64,000 bases of DNA, from contig JAGTJW010000002.1 in assembly GCA_023657425.1 (NCBI GenBank), positions 734,431-798,430 on the forward strand, in the 5' to 3' direction. Made by a program: the position numbers and the translations under genes. A model generated the notes under the pieces. That model was not told the DNA's origin. It made no database searches and worked only from the letters and a program-made list of their open reading frames with translations. Source of the stretch: Ideonella sp. WA131b. Its GTDB lineage: Bacteria > Pseudomonadota > Gammaproteobacteria > Burkholderiales > Burkholderiaceae_C. Shown piece by piece: positions 1 through 9,515 of the stretch. Position 1 is the first letter of the stretch. Each line of letters opens with the position of its first letter.

Positions 1-1
1 C

Positions 2-649
2 CGCAGCCTCGACGGCGCGCACGAAGACCGCTTCCCGCAGGATGTGCGGGAGCTGATGGCCTACCTGGGCCCGCCGCAACCCGGCGCGGCGGTGCGCGCC
101 ATCCCCGGCATCGGCACGCAGCTGCCGGTGTGGCTGCTGGGCAGCAGCCTGTACAGCGCGCAGCTGGCAGCGCACCTGGGGCTGCCGTTTGCGTTTGCCA
201 GCCACTTCGCGCCCGAGATGCTGCTCGACGCGCTGCAGGTCTACCGCAGTACCTACCGGCCCAGCCCCCGACACCCCGAGCCAAACGCCATGGTGGCCGT
301 CAACGTGGTGTGCGCCGACACCGATGACGAGGCCGCATTCCACTTCACCAGCCTGCAACAGCGCTTCCTGGGCATGCGGCGCGGCGCGCGCGGCCCGCTG
401 CCGCGGCCGGTGGCGAGCATGGACGACCTGTGGACGCCGGCCGAGCGAGAGCAGGTGATGCGCATGCTGTGGGCCAGCGCCGTGGGCAGCCCCGACACGG
501 TGGCGCGCCAGCTCAACCGGCTGCTGGCGCTGACGCAGGCCGACGAGTTGATCATCGCCGGCGCGACGCATGACCCGGCGGTGCGACTTCGCGGCTTGTC
601 GCTGCTGGCGGGTGTGGTCGACCAGCTGGGTGTGGCGATGCCAGCCTGA
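2..649 (+). CDS. LLM-class flavin-dependent oxidoreductase, C-terminal part (5' end outside window)
   Basis: The reading frame is open from base 2, so the gene begins upstream of the window; about 215 residues are visible. The sequence resembles the C-terminal half of bacterial luciferase-like monooxygenases of the MsnO8 type: a PVWLLGSS strand, then GLPFAFASHFAP, then a conserved YRSTYRPS segment followed by a VAVNVVCADT strand, and near the end a helix with ADELIIAGATHD. Family members use reduced flavin and oxygen to oxidise small organic substrates in the cytoplasm; the substrate cannot be read from this fragment. The gene converges on polA and a strong hairpin lies between them. Family assignment is good, specific function unknown. 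Confidence 0.8.
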   Translation, partial: RSLDGAHEDRFPQDVRELMAYLGPPQPGAAVRAIPGIGTQLPVWLLGSSLYSAQLAAHLGLPFAFASHFAPEMLLDALQVYRSTYRPSPRHPEPNAMVAVNVVCADTDDEAAFHFTSLQQRFLGMRRGARGPLPRPVASMDDLWTPAEREQVMRMLWASAVGSPDTVARQLNRLLALTQADELIIAGATHDPAVRLRGLSLLAGVVDQLGVAMPA

Positions 650-677
650 GGGTGGTGTGAGTCGCGGCTGCGATGTT

Positions 678-722
678 GGCTCTCGGCCCGTAGCGGTCCT
701 TGGCCGCTGCGGGCCGAGAGCC
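678..722. terminator. Strong inverted repeat between convergent genes
   Basis: Two 19-nt arms (678-696 and 704-722) separated by 7 nt match at 18 positions, and the odd pair is a G-U wobble in RNA. The hairpin ends one base before the polA stop codon and lies about 30 bp after the oxidoreductase stop, so it is placed to end transcription from both sides. There is no clear U-tract, which makes the terminator role an inference. Confidence 0.6.
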
Positions 723-723
723 G

Positions 724-3510
724 TCAGTGCGCCTGATCCCAGTTTGCCCCCGCGCCCACCTCGGCGACCAGCGGCACCCTCAACTGCGCCACGCCGGCCA
801 TCAGGCGCGGCAACGCGTCCCGCGCCCAGGGCAGTTCCACCTCGGGCACTTCGAGCACGAGTTCGTCGTGCACCTGCATCACCATGCGCGTGGCGCGCTG
901 CTCGTCGTCGAGCGCCTGTTGCACCGCGATCATGGCCAGCTTGATGAGATCGGCCGCCGTGCCCTGCATGGGCGCGTTGATGGCCTGGCGCTCGGCGCCG
1001 CTGCGCCGCGGGCCATTGGGCGAGTTGATCTCGGGCAGCCACAGGCGGCGGCCGAAGACGGTCTCCACATATCCCAGGTCCTTGGCCTTCAGCCGCGTTT
1101 CGTCCATGTAGCGCTTCACCCCCGCGAAGCGGGCGAAGTAACGGTCGATGAAGTCCTTCGCCGCCCTCTGCTCGATGCCGAGCTGGCTGGCCAGCCCGAA
1201 GGCACCCATGCCGTAGATGAGGCCGAAGTTGATGGTCTTGGCATAACGCCGCTGCTCCGACGACACCTCGTCCAGCGGCGTGCCGAAGACCTCGCTGGCG
1301 GTGGCTTTGTGGATGTCGAGGCCGCGCTCGAAGGCGCGCAGCAGCGCCGGGTCTTCGCTGATGTGCGCCATGATGCGCAGCTCGATCTGCGAGTAGTCGG
1401 CGCTCAGCAGCACATGGCCCGGCGGCGCGATGAAGGCCTCGCGCACGCGCCGGCCCTCGGGCGTGCGGATGGGGATGTTCTGCAGGTTGGGGTCGTTGCT
1501 CGCCAGCCGCCCCGTCACCGCCACGGCCTGCGCGTAAGTGGTGTGCACGCGGCCCGTGGCCGGGTTCACCATCAGCGGCAGCTTGTCGGTGTAGGTGCCC
1601 TTGAGCTTGGCCAGGCTGCGCGCCTCCAGGATTTTCGCCGGCAGCGGGTAGTCGGCGGCCAGCTCCTGCAGCACGTCTTCATCCGTGCTCGGCGCGCCAG
1701 TGGCCGTCTTCTTCTTCACCGGCAGGCCGAGCTTGCCGAACAGGATCTCGCCGATCTGCTTGGGACTGCCCATGTTGAAGGGCTGGCCCGCGAGCGAGTG
1801 TGCCTCGGCTTCGAGAGCCACCAGGCGCTGGCCCAGCTCGGCGCTCTGGCGCGCCAGCACGGTGGCATCGATCAGCACGCCATGGCGCTCGATGCGGCCG
1901 AGCACGGCGCTGGTGGGCATCTCGATGCGCTCGTAGACGTAGGCCAGGCCCGCGTCGGCCATCACGCGCGGCAGCAGCAGGCCGCTCAACTGCAGCGCCA
2001 TCTCGCTGTCTTCGCCCGAATAGGTGGTGGCGCGCTCCACATCCACCTGCGCGAACGGGATCTGGTTTGCGCCCTTGCCGCACAGCGCCTCATAGCTCAG
2101 GCCGCGGCGGCCGAGGTGGCGCTCGGCCAGGGCCTCCAGGCCGTGTTTCATGTGGGCCTCGAGCACGTAGCTCTGCAGCAACGTGTCGTGGCGGTAGCCG
2201 CGCACGTCGATGCCGGCGTTGGCCAGCACGTGCCAGTCGTACTTGACGTTCTGGCCCACCTTGGGGTGCGCCGCGCTCTCCAGCCAGGGCCTCAGGCGGG
2301 CCAGCACCTCGGCCGCCGGCAGCTGCGCCGGGGCGTCGGGGTAGTCATGCGCCAGCGGCACATAGGCCGCGCGGCCGGGCTCGACCGCGAAGCTGATGCC
2401 GACGATGCGCGCCACCATCGCATCGAGGCTGTCGGTCTCGGTGTCGAGCGCGGCCAGTTCGGCGGCCATCAGCCGCCCGATCCAGGCCTCAAGGCGGTCC
2501 CAGGTGGTGACGGTCTCGTACTCGCGTGCCAGCGGCACGGCGGGCGGCGCGGGGGGCGCATCGGGGGATGCCCCCCGCGCCGGGGCCGCCACCGCCACAC
2601 CCGGCGCACGGCCCAGCGAGGCCTCAAGCTCGCGCTTCCAGGTGCGAAAGCCGTAGCGCGTGTAGAAGGCCAGCAGTGCCTCACGGTCCACCTCGAGCAG
2701 GGCGAGCGCGTCCAGGCTGGGCCAACCCGCCAGCTGCCCCGAGAGGTCGCAGTCGGTCACCACCGTCACCAGCCTGCGGCCCGTGGGCAGCCAGCTCAGC
2801 GCCTTGCGCAGGTTCTCGCCGGCCACACCCTTGATGCCGTCGGCGGCAGCCATCACGGCGTCCAGGCTGCCGTGCTCGGCAATCCACTTCGCCGCCGTCT
2901 TCGGGCCCACCTTCTCGACGCCGGGCACGTTGTCCACCGTGTCGCCCATCAGCGTGAGGTAGTCGACGATGCGCGTCGGCGGGACGCCGAACTTGGCCAG
3001 CACGCCGGCTTCGTCCAGCACCTCGGGCGGCTTGCTCATGGTGTTGATGAGGCTCACCTGCGGCGTCACCAGCTGGGCCAGGTCCTTGTCGCCGGTGGAG
3101 ATCAGCACGTGGTGGCCCTCACCGGCTGCGCGGTGCGCCAACGTGCCGATGGCGTCGTCGGCCTCGATGCCCGGGGGCACCAGCACTGGCCAGCCCAGCA
3201 GGCGCACGGCCTCGTGGATGGGCTCGATCTGGGCACGCAGGTCGTCGGGCATGGGCGCGCGCTGGGCCTTGTACTCGGGGTACCAGTCGTCGCGGAAGGT
3301 CTTGCCGGGGGCGTCGAACACGCAGGCCGCGTGCGCCGCGGGGTAGCGCTCGCGCATCCAGGTCATCATGGCCACCATGCCGTGGATGGCGCCGGTGGGA
3401 AAGCCCTCCGGCGAGCGCAGATCGGGCATGGCGTGGAAGGCGCGGTACAGGTAGCTGGAGCCGTCCACCAGCAGCATCAGGCCCGGCTCGGGATTGCGGG
3501 ATGCGGTCAT
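724..3510 (-). CDS. polA: DNA polymerase I
   Basis: 928 residues, the same length as the E. coli enzyme, with all three domains. An N-terminal 5'-nuclease domain opens with LLVDGSSYLYRAFHA; a 3'-5' exonuclease domain carries the DTETDSLD motif, so proofreading residues are kept; the polymerase domain has motif A (DYSQIELR), motif B (KTINFGLIYG) and motif C (HDELVLE, His at residue 881). It removes RNA primers from Okazaki fragments and fills repair gaps. The frame stays open upstream of 3510, but similarity begins at MTASRNPEPGLMLLVDG and the upstream extension is low-complexity, so the ATG at 3510 was chosen. It is divergent from the small secreted-protein gene at 3554. Confidence 0.97.
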   Translation of the reverse strand: MTASRNPEPGLMLLVDGSSYLYRAFHAMPDLRSPEGFPTGAIHGMVAMMTWMRERYPAAHAACVFDAPGKTFRDDWYPEYKAQRAPMPDDLRAQIEPIHEAVRLLGWPVLVPPGIEADDAIGTLAHRAAGEGHHVLISTGDKDLAQLVTPQVSLINTMSKPPEVLDEAGVLAKFGVPPTRIVDYLTLMGDTVDNVPGVEKVGPKTAAKWIAEHGSLDAVMAAADGIKGVAGENLRKALSWLPTGRRLVTVVTDCDLSGQLAGWPSLDALALLEVDREALLAFYTRYGFRTWKRELEASLGRAPGVAVAAPARGASPDAPPAPPAVPLAREYETVTTWDRLEAWIGRLMAAELAALDTETDSLDAMVARIVGISFAVEPGRAAYVPLAHDYPDAPAQLPAAEVLARLRPWLESAAHPKVGQNVKYDWHVLANAGIDVRGYRHDTLLQSYVLEAHMKHGLEALAERHLGRRGLSYEALCGKGANQIPFAQVDVERATTYSGEDSEMALQLSGLLLPRVMADAGLAYVYERIEMPTSAVLGRIERHGVLIDATVLARQSAELGQRLVALEAEAHSLAGQPFNMGSPKQIGEILFGKLGLPVKKKTATGAPSTDEDVLQELAADYPLPAKILEARSLAKLKGTYTDKLPLMVNPATGRVHTTYAQAVAVTGRLASNDPNLQNIPIRTPEGRRVREAFIAPPGHVLLSADYSQIELRIMAHISEDPALLRAFERGLDIHKATASEVFGTPLDEVSSEQRRYAKTINFGLIYGMGAFGLASQLGIEQRAAKDFIDRYFARFAGVKRYMDETRLKAKDLGYVETVFGRRLWLPEINSPNGPRRSGAERQAINAPMQGTAADLIKLAMIAVQQALDDEQRATRMVMQVHDELVLEVPEVELPWARDALPRLMAGVAQLRVPLVAEVGAGANWDQAH

Positions 3511-3553
3511 GCGCGGGATCGTAGCCCGAGCCGCTCGATAGAATCGCGAGACC

Positions 3554-3886
3554 ATGCTCCCCAACCTCTCGACGCGGCGCACGCTGCTCGCCCTGGCGCT
3601 GCTTGGCACGTCCGCCGGGGCGTCGGCGCAGGCGGCCGGGGCGCCGGCCGGTGCCGCCTCCGCACCGGCCAAGTCACAGGCCGAGCGCCCGCACATCACT
3701 GTGCTGGAAGACGACAACACCCGCATCGAGGAGCACCGGGTGCGGGGCGCGGTCACCCGGATCACGGTGCAGAGCAAGGTTGGCGCGCTGCCAGCCTACG
3801 AGATCCAGGTCATCCCGCCGGGCCGCGAGTCGATGAACGACCGCGGCAGCCAGGGCAAGCGCACCTGGTCGTTGTTGCGCTTTTAG
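3554..3886 (+). CDS. Small exported DUF2782-family protein
   Basis: 110 residues. A signal peptide is evident: positive start, hydrophobic LLALALLGTSAG, then cleavage after ASA. The mature part has an Ala/Pro-rich stretch followed by a compact domain with ITVLEDDNTRIEEHRV and EIQVIPPG, which fits DUF2782, a small periplasmic family of unknown function typically found between polA and thrB in betaproteobacteria. It sits 10 bp before thrB and is probably cotranscribed with it. A TAGAAT -10-like element lies about 12 bp before the start. Function is not known. Confidence 0.8.
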   Translation: MLPNLSTRRTLLALALLGTSAGASAQAAGAPAGAASAPAKSQAERPHITVLEDDNTRIEEHRVRGAVTRITVQSKVGALPAYEIQVIPPGRESMNDRGSQGKRTWSLLRF

Positions 3887-3896
3887 CCGCCCCCGC

Positions 3897-4865
3897 ATGG
3901 CGGTCTACACCGAAGTCTCGTTCGCCGAGGCCGACGCGCTGGTGCAGCGCCTGGGTCTGGGTGCACTCACCGATCTGCAGGGCATCGGCAGCGGCATCGA
4001 GAACACCAACTACTACGCCACCACGGTGCGCGGCCAGTGGGTGTTGACGCTGTTCGAGCGGCTCTCGCCCACCGAACTGCCCTACTACCTGGCGCTGATG
4101 CAGCACCTGGCCGCGCGCGGCATACCCGTGCCGGCGCCGCAGCCGGCAACCGACGGCAGCCTGGTGCACAGCGTGGCCGGCAAGCCGGCCTCGGTGGTGA
4201 CACGCCTGCCCGGCGGCCACCGCCTGGCGCCCGGCGTGAACCACTGCGTGCAGGTGGGCCGCATGCTGGCGCGCATGCACACGGCCGGACAGTCATTGCC
4301 GGTATCGCAGCCGCACCTGCGCGGCCTGTCGTGGTGGGCCGAGACGGTGCCGGTGGTGCTGCCGTTCCTGCAGCCGGCGCAGGCCTCGCTGCTGGTGGAC
4401 GAGCTCGCCTTCCAACAGGAGCTGGCGGCGTCACCGCTCGGGCAGACTCTGCACAGGGGACCGATCCACGCCGACCTGTTCCGCGACAACGTGATGTTCG
4501 ACGACACCGCCGGGCCCGACACGCTCTGCGGCTTTTTCGACTTCTACTTCGCCGGCACCGACTGGCTGCTGTTCGACGTGGCCGTGTGCCTGAACGACTG
4601 GTGCTGCGACCTCAGCACCGGGGCCCTGGCCGAAGACCGCGCCAGTGCCTTCGTTGCCGCCTACCGCACCGAGCGCGGGCTCACGCCCGGCGAGATCCGC
4701 GCCCTGCCCGCGCTTTTGCGCGCCGCGGCGCTGCGCTTCTGGATCAGCCGGCTGTGGGACTTGCACCTGCCGCGCCCTGCCGCCATGCTGGCGCCCAAGG
4801 ATCCCGCTCATTTCGAGCGCGTGCTGCGGCAGCGCATCGCCTGCCCCTGGCACCCGCAGCCCTGA
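3897..4865 (+). CDS. thrB: Homoserine kinase (aminoglycoside-phosphotransferase fold)
   Basis: 322 residues. This is the type II ThrB, unrelated to the GHMP-fold enzyme of E. coli. Visible hallmarks are an N-terminal GIGSGIENTNYY nucleotide-binding loop (about residue 30), the catalytic loop HADLFRDN starting at His191, and the metal-binding FFDFYFAGTDWLLFD segment near 215. It phosphorylates L-homoserine with ATP, the branch step of threonine synthesis in the cytoplasm. The DUF2782 gene upstream is the usual neighbour. The next gene starts 13 bp downstream, suggesting one transcript. Confidence 0.95.
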   Translation: MAVYTEVSFAEADALVQRLGLGALTDLQGIGSGIENTNYYATTVRGQWVLTLFERLSPTELPYYLALMQHLAARGIPVPAPQPATDGSLVHSVAGKPASVVTRLPGGHRLAPGVNHCVQVGRMLARMHTAGQSLPVSQPHLRGLSWWAETVPVVLPFLQPAQASLLVDELAFQQELAASPLGQTLHRGPIHADLFRDNVMFDDTAGPDTLCGFFDFYFAGTDWLLFDVAVCLNDWCCDLSTGALAEDRASAFVAAYRTERGLTPGEIRALPALLRAAALRFWISRLWDLHLPRPAAMLAPKDPAHFERVLRQRIACPWHPQP

Positions 4866-4878
4866 AGGTGCGCACCGC

Positions 4879-5715
4879 ATGCCGCTCATCCTGAAGTCTG
4901 TCGAGGCCGTGCGCGGCACGCGGTGGATCACCGACGCATGGCGCCTTTTCCGCAAGCGCCCGCTGGGTTTCCTGGCGCTGTTCGCCATGTTCCTGTTCAC
5001 GGCGCTGCTGGTCAGCATGGTGCCACTGCTCGGGCCGGTGTTGCAGATGATGGCGCTGCCGCTGCTGGGACTGGGGTTCATGATCGCTGCGCAGTCGGCG
5101 TTGCTCAACGGGCCGGTGCACCCGCGCTGCTTCATCGAGCCGCTGCGCACCGATGCCTCGCGGCGGCGCACCCTGCTGACGCTGTGCGCGATCTACGGAT
5201 GCTTCGCGCTGGTGATCCTGGCGGTGGGCGATTGGCTGTCGGGCGGCGCCTGGGGCCGGCTGCAGCAGGCCATGGCCCAGGGCTCGACGGCCCAGCCCGA
5301 GATCGACGCCATCCTGTCCGAGCCCGGCGTGGGCAGCGGTGCACTTTTTGTGGGGCTGACCGGCACGATGCTGACGGTGCCGTTCTGGCACGCGCCGGCC
5401 CTGGTGCATTGGGGCGGGCAGGCGGTCGGCCAGTCGCTTTTCTCCAGCACGCTGGCGGTCTGGCGCGCCAAGGGTGCCTTCGTCGTCTACCTGCTCGGCT
5501 GGGTCGTCAGCGTGCTGCTGTTCGCCTTGGGCAGCGCCCTGCTGTTGGGCCTGCTGGGCGCGCCGCAGTGGGCCGGCCTCGTGGGCATCCCGGCAGGGCT
5601 GGTGTTCTCGGCCGTCTTCTACATCTCGCTGCTGTTCACGTTCAATGACAGCTTCGGCGGCTCGCCGGTGCAGGCCGAGACACCCGAGGCTGATCAGCCC
5701 GGCGGCCCCGGCTGA
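4879..5715 (+). CDS. BPSS1780-family membrane protein
   Basis: 278 residues. After a soluble N-terminus (VEAVRGTRWITDAWRLFRKRP) come about six hydrophobic segments, for example LGFLALFAMFLFTALLVSMV, CAIYGCFALVILAV and YLLGWVVSVLLFALGSALLLG. The pattern matches the uncharacterised BPSS1780 family of Burkholderiales. An in-frame start at 4645 would overlap thrB by over 200 bp, so the ATG at 4879 was chosen. The last 22 bp overlap the 3' end of the convergent gene on the other strand. Inner-membrane location is clear; function unknown. Confidence 0.85.
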   Translation: MPLILKSVEAVRGTRWITDAWRLFRKRPLGFLALFAMFLFTALLVSMVPLLGPVLQMMALPLLGLGFMIAAQSALLNGPVHPRCFIEPLRTDASRRRTLLTLCAIYGCFALVILAVGDWLSGGAWGRLQQAMAQGSTAQPEIDAILSEPGVGSGALFVGLTGTMLTVPFWHAPALVHWGGQAVGQSLFSSTLAVWRAKGAFVVYLLGWVVSVLLFALGSALLLGLLGAPQWAGLVGIPAGLVFSAVFYISLLFTFNDSFGGSPVQAETPEADQPGGPG

Positions 5716-6917
5716 CGCCGGCGCCAGGCCAGCAGCGCGGCCGCCGCCAACAGCAGCCCCGGCAGCAGAGGGTCGGCCCGGCCTCCGTCCCAGGCCACGC
5801 GGCTGCAGCCGCCGCCACCGCCGGCATCGGACACGGGCGCCGGGGTCGGCGCCGGTGCGGGGCTGGCCAGCGGCGGTGAGACCGGTGGCGGCTGCGGCGC
5901 CACCGGCGGCGCCGTACCCACGGCCTGCACCTGCAGCCGACGCATCGGCGGATGAACCCCGTCGTTGCGCCACTGCAGCGATGCCTCCTGCAGCCCGCCT
6001 GCCGCCGCCGTGGCCGCCACGCGCACGGTGCAGCGGCCGTCAGGCGGCAGCACGGTGTTCGCGGCGCAGCTGTCGGCACCCCCGTTCGCGAGCAGACGGA
6101 AGGCCGCCCGGCCAGGCCCGGTGATCGCGGGCGTGCCCAGCACCAGCGGCGCCGGGCCGGCGTTGTGCAGGGTCATCAACGCCAGGGCCACGGAGTTCAG
6201 GGCCGCCTGCAGCGCCACCACAGGCTCGGCGGCCGCATCGAGCCAGCGGGCCAGGCCGGCGCCGACCTGACCCACCGTGGCCGACACGCCCACCGGCCGC
6301 AGCACCGCGGCGCCGTCGCCCCAGTCCAGCGCCGCCTGCACGCGACCCTCGCCCCCGGCCACCAGCCCGATCTGCACCGTGCAGTCCGCCCCGGGCGCCA
6401 GCACCATGGGGCAATCGTGGGCCAGGGTCAGCCCGGTGGCGCCGCCAGGCGCCAGCTCGCGCAGCCGGGGCGCCAGGACCAGGGCAGTGCCGCTGCGGTT
6501 GCGCAGACGCACCGCCTGCGGTGCCAGTGCGGCGCCGGGGCTCGTGCGGCCGAACTCAAGCCCCCAGGGCCACGTCAGCGCGGGCGAGCCACCCTCGGCC
6601 TCGGCGCTGACGAGGGCCAGGAAAGCCGACAGGTCGGCCTTGTCGGCGGGCGACAGCAGATCGCTCAGATAGCCCATGGCCGCGGCCTTGCGCAGCGCCT
6701 CGTCGATGGCGAACGGGCCGCGCGCGGCGTTGAGCAGCCGGTTGCGGTCGAGGCCAGGATCTGGCCCGTGGCACTCCACGCACGAGGCCCCGCCGCCAGG
6801 CAGGCCCAGATACAGGCGGGCTCCCTTTGCCGCGTCCTGCGCGACGGCTGGCACGGCCGCCAGCAGGGCCAGGAGGGGCGGGAGGGCCCGCGCGAAGGGC
6901 AGATGGAATCGGGGCAT
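5694..6917 (-). CDS. Exported cytochrome c-like protein with repeated choice-of-anchor domains and C-terminal sorting signal
   Basis: 407 residues. A signal peptide (ALPPLLALLAAVPAVA) is followed by a c-type haem site CVECH near residue 45 and a short cytochrome-like helical domain. Two or three beta-rich repeats follow, each with a Cys-x-V core such as DCTVQIG and RCTVRVA, resembling HYDIN/choice-of-anchor D repeats. Next come a Pro/Ala linker, a GGGGGC motif, a DPLLPGLLLAAAALLAW helix and an RRR end. That tail has the layout of JDVT-CTERM-like protein-sorting signals. A surface-anchored electron-transfer or adhesion role is an inference; no sorting protease is in the window. Confidence 0.7.
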   Translation of the reverse strand: MPRFHLPFARALPPLLALLAAVPAVAQDAAKGARLYLGLPGGGASCVECHGPDPGLDRNRLLNAARGPFAIDEALRKAAAMGYLSDLLSPADKADLSAFLALVSAEAEGGSPALTWPWGLEFGRTSPGAALAPQAVRLRNRSGTALVLAPRLRELAPGGATGLTLAHDCPMVLAPGADCTVQIGLVAGGEGRVQAALDWGDGAAVLRPVGVSATVGQVGAGLARWLDAAAEPVVALQAALNSVALALMTLHNAGPAPLVLGTPAITGPGRAAFRLLANGGADSCAANTVLPPDGRCTVRVAATAAAGGLQEASLQWRNDGVHPPMRRLQVQAVGTAPPVAPQPPPVSPPLASPAPAPTPAPVSDAGGGGGCSRVAWDGGRADPLLPGLLLAAAALLAWRRRQPGPPG

Positions 6918-7031
6918 CCGCCCGATGCCAACGCGCCTTCGCGACAGGGCGATGACAGTGCCCCAAACCCCACCAGCGAGCCGCTCGAGCCCGATGGCGT
7001 GAGGGCCGCCTGCGGGCCCGGAAGTCCCGGA

Positions 7032-9404
7032 TCAGTCGATCGGCGTGAGCTTGGCGATCGCCAGCGCCAGCCACTTGGCGCCGTGCCGCCCGAAGTGCAC
7101 GTGGGCGCGGGCGTCGGCGCCGCGGCCCTCAAGCACCGAGATCACGCCCTCGCCGAACTTGGCATGGAACACGGTCTGGCCGACGCGCCAACCGCCCTCG
7201 GCTGCCGGCAGCGGCGGCGTGGGCGGCGGTGCCCAGGCGTCGGCCATGCGCGGCGGCGGCGCCACGCGCCCGGCGCCGACGATGCCCGACAAGCCCGAGC
7301 CGCGTTGCCAGGCCTGCTGGTACTCACGCGCATAGCCCGAGCCGAAGCCCTGCCGTCGCGGCGTGAGCCACTTCAGCGCGTCTTCGGGCAGCTCGTCGAA
7401 GAAGCGGCTCTTGACGTTGTAGCGGGTCTGCCCGTGCAGCAGCCGCGTCTGGCTGAAGCTCAGATACAGCCGCCGCCGCGCGCGCGTGATGGCCACGTAC
7501 ATCAGGCGGCGCTCCTCTTCGACGCCGTCGGCATCCGACAGGCTCTGTTCGTGCGGGAACAGGCCCTCCTCGATGCCGGTGATGAACACGCCGTCGAATT
7601 CCAGGCCCTTGGCGCTGTGCACCGTCATCAACTGGATCGCGTCGGCGCCCGCCTGGGCCTGGTTGTCGCCGGCCTCCAGGCTGGCGTGCGTCAGGAAGGC
7701 CGCCAGAGGCGACAGCACCTCGCCGGTGTCCGGATCGGGCGCGGCGGCGGTGCCAGCCTGCTCGTCCACCGGCAGCGCCACGGCGTCCTTGCCATAGCCC
7801 TCCTGCGTGACGAAGCTCTCGGCGGCGTTGATCAATTCCTCGAGGTTCTCGAGACGGTCCTCGCCTTCCTTGTCGTTCTTGTAGAACAGGCGCAGGCCGC
7901 TGGTCTCGAGCACATGGTCGATGATCTCGCGCAGCGTCAGGCCCTGCGTCGCGGCGCGCATCTGGTCGACCCGCTGCACGAAGGCGGCGATCTTCTTGCC
8001 GGCGGCGCCGTCGAGGCCGCCCACGCTCTGCGCCAGGCTGCGGCCGGTGGCCCGGGCCACGTCCTGCAGCTGCTCCACCGAGCGCGTGCCGATGCCGCGC
8101 GCCGGGAAGTTGACGACCCGCAAGAAACTCGTGTCGTCGTTGGCGTTCTCCAGCAGCCGCAGATAGGCCAGCGCGTGCTTGACCTCGGCGCGCTCGAAGA
8201 AGCGCAAACCGCCATACACGCGGTAGGGCATGCCGGCGTTGAAGAGGGCGCTCTCCAGCACGCGGCTCTGCGCGTTGCTGCGGTAGAGCAAGGCGATCTC
8301 GCGACGCGGCGTGCCAGCGCGCACGAGGCCGCCAATCTCCTCGAGCAGCCACTGCGCCTCGGCGTAGTCCGACGGCGCCTCGTGCACCCGCACGGGCTCG
8401 CCGGCCCCGGCGTCGGTGCGCAGGTTCTTGCCCAGCCGCGCGCTGTTGTGCGAGATCAGCTCGTTGGCGGCGTCGAGGATGTGGCCCGAGCTGCGGTAGT
8501 TCTGCTCCAGCTTCACGACGCGCCCGACCCGGTACTCGCGCTCGAAATCGGCCATGTTGCCCACGCGCGCGCCGCGGAAGGCGTAGATGCTCTGGTCGTC
8601 GTCGCCCACCGCGAACACGCCCTGCCCAAGCCCAGGCGGCGCAAACATCTTCAGCCACGCGTACTGAAGCCGGTTGGTGTCCTGGAACTCGTCGACGAGC
8701 ACATGCGAAAACCGGCGCTGGTAGTGCTCGCGCAGGGCATCGTTGTCGCGCATCAGCTCGTAGCTGCGCAGCATCAGCTCGGCGAAGTCGACCACTCCCT
8801 CCTTGGCGCACTGGGCCTCGTAGGCCTCGTAAACCTGCACGAGCTTGCGCGTGTGCTCGTCGCGTGCGTCAACCTGGGGTGGCCGCCGGCCGTCTTCCTT
8901 CGAACCCGCAATGAACCAGGTCACCTGCTTGGGCACGAAGCGCTCTTCGTCCAGGTTCATGGCCTTGATCACGCGCTTGACGGCGCTGAGCTGGTCGCCG
9001 CTGTCCAGGATCTGGAAGCCCTGCGGCAGCCCGGCGAGCTTCCAGTGCGCGCGCAGGAAGCGGTTGCACAGGCCGTGGAAGGTGCCGATCCACATGCCTC
9101 GCACGGCCACCGGCAGCATGGCCGACAGCCGCGTGAGCATCTCCTTGGCCGCCTTGTTCGTGAAGGTCACGCCCAGGATGCCGCCCGGCGACGCCTGCCC
9201 CGTGTGCAGCAGCCAGGCGATGCGCGTCGTCAGCACGCGTGTCTTGCCGGAGCCGGCGCCGGCCAGGATGAGCGAAGGCACCTGCGGCAGCGTCACGGCG
9301 GCCAGCTGCTCTGGATTCAGGCCGCGCAACAGGCGTGCTTCGGGCGTGCCCTGCCCGGCGGCCTCGGGATCGGGGGGCGGGGCCGTCGGCGCGCTGCGGT
9401 GCAT
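7032..9404 (-). CDS. uvrD: UvrD/PcrA-type superfamily I DNA helicase
   Basis: 790 residues. Walker A GAGSGKT is at 49-55, VTFTNKAAKEM follows, Walker B is VDEFQDTN, then GDDDQSIYAFRGA, LEQNYRS, and the C-terminal motifs LMTVHSAKGLEF and VAITRARRRLYLSFS. Length and order match 3'-5' DNA helicase II, which unwinds DNA in mismatch and nucleotide-excision repair and clears RecA filaments. The C-terminal RVGQTVFHAKFGEGVIS domain is the RNA-polymerase-binding Tudor-like module of UvrD/PcrA. It is transcribed divergently from the GMP reductase gene. Confidence 0.95.
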   Translation of the reverse strand: MHRSAPTAPPPDPEAAGQGTPEARLLRGLNPEQLAAVTLPQVPSLILAGAGSGKTRVLTTRIAWLLHTGQASPGGILGVTFTNKAAKEMLTRLSAMLPVAVRGMWIGTFHGLCNRFLRAHWKLAGLPQGFQILDSGDQLSAVKRVIKAMNLDEERFVPKQVTWFIAGSKEDGRRPPQVDARDEHTRKLVQVYEAYEAQCAKEGVVDFAELMLRSYELMRDNDALREHYQRRFSHVLVDEFQDTNRLQYAWLKMFAPPGLGQGVFAVGDDDQSIYAFRGARVGNMADFEREYRVGRVVKLEQNYRSSGHILDAANELISHNSARLGKNLRTDAGAGEPVRVHEAPSDYAEAQWLLEEIGGLVRAGTPRREIALLYRSNAQSRVLESALFNAGMPYRVYGGLRFFERAEVKHALAYLRLLENANDDTSFLRVVNFPARGIGTRSVEQLQDVARATGRSLAQSVGGLDGAAGKKIAAFVQRVDQMRAATQGLTLREIIDHVLETSGLRLFYKNDKEGEDRLENLEELINAAESFVTQEGYGKDAVALPVDEQAGTAAAPDPDTGEVLSPLAAFLTHASLEAGDNQAQAGADAIQLMTVHSAKGLEFDGVFITGIEEGLFPHEQSLSDADGVEEERRLMYVAITRARRRLYLSFSQTRLLHGQTRYNVKSRFFDELPEDALKWLTPRRQGFGSGYAREYQQAWQRGSGLSGIVGAGRVAPPPRMADAWAPPPTPPLPAAEGGWRVGQTVFHAKFGEGVISVLEGRGADARAHVHFGRHGAKWLALAIAKLTPID

Positions 9405-9515
9405 GGGCGGATTCTAGGAGTCCAACGTCGTCGCCCTGATGAGGTCAGCGCTGGGGCGGCCAGCAGCCCGTCGCTACACTGCGCCGCCGTCAGCTGACCC
9501 CGCCGAGAGCCCGCC

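Noticed and set aside
700..4047. 1,115-residue plus-strand frame
   Set aside because: Antisense to polA, which has all its motifs; the frame is a product of high G+C codon bias, with runs of Arg, Gly, His and Gln.
5952..9497. 1,181-residue plus-strand frame
   Set aside because: Antisense to the cytochrome-like gene and uvrD; no domain and low-complexity composition.
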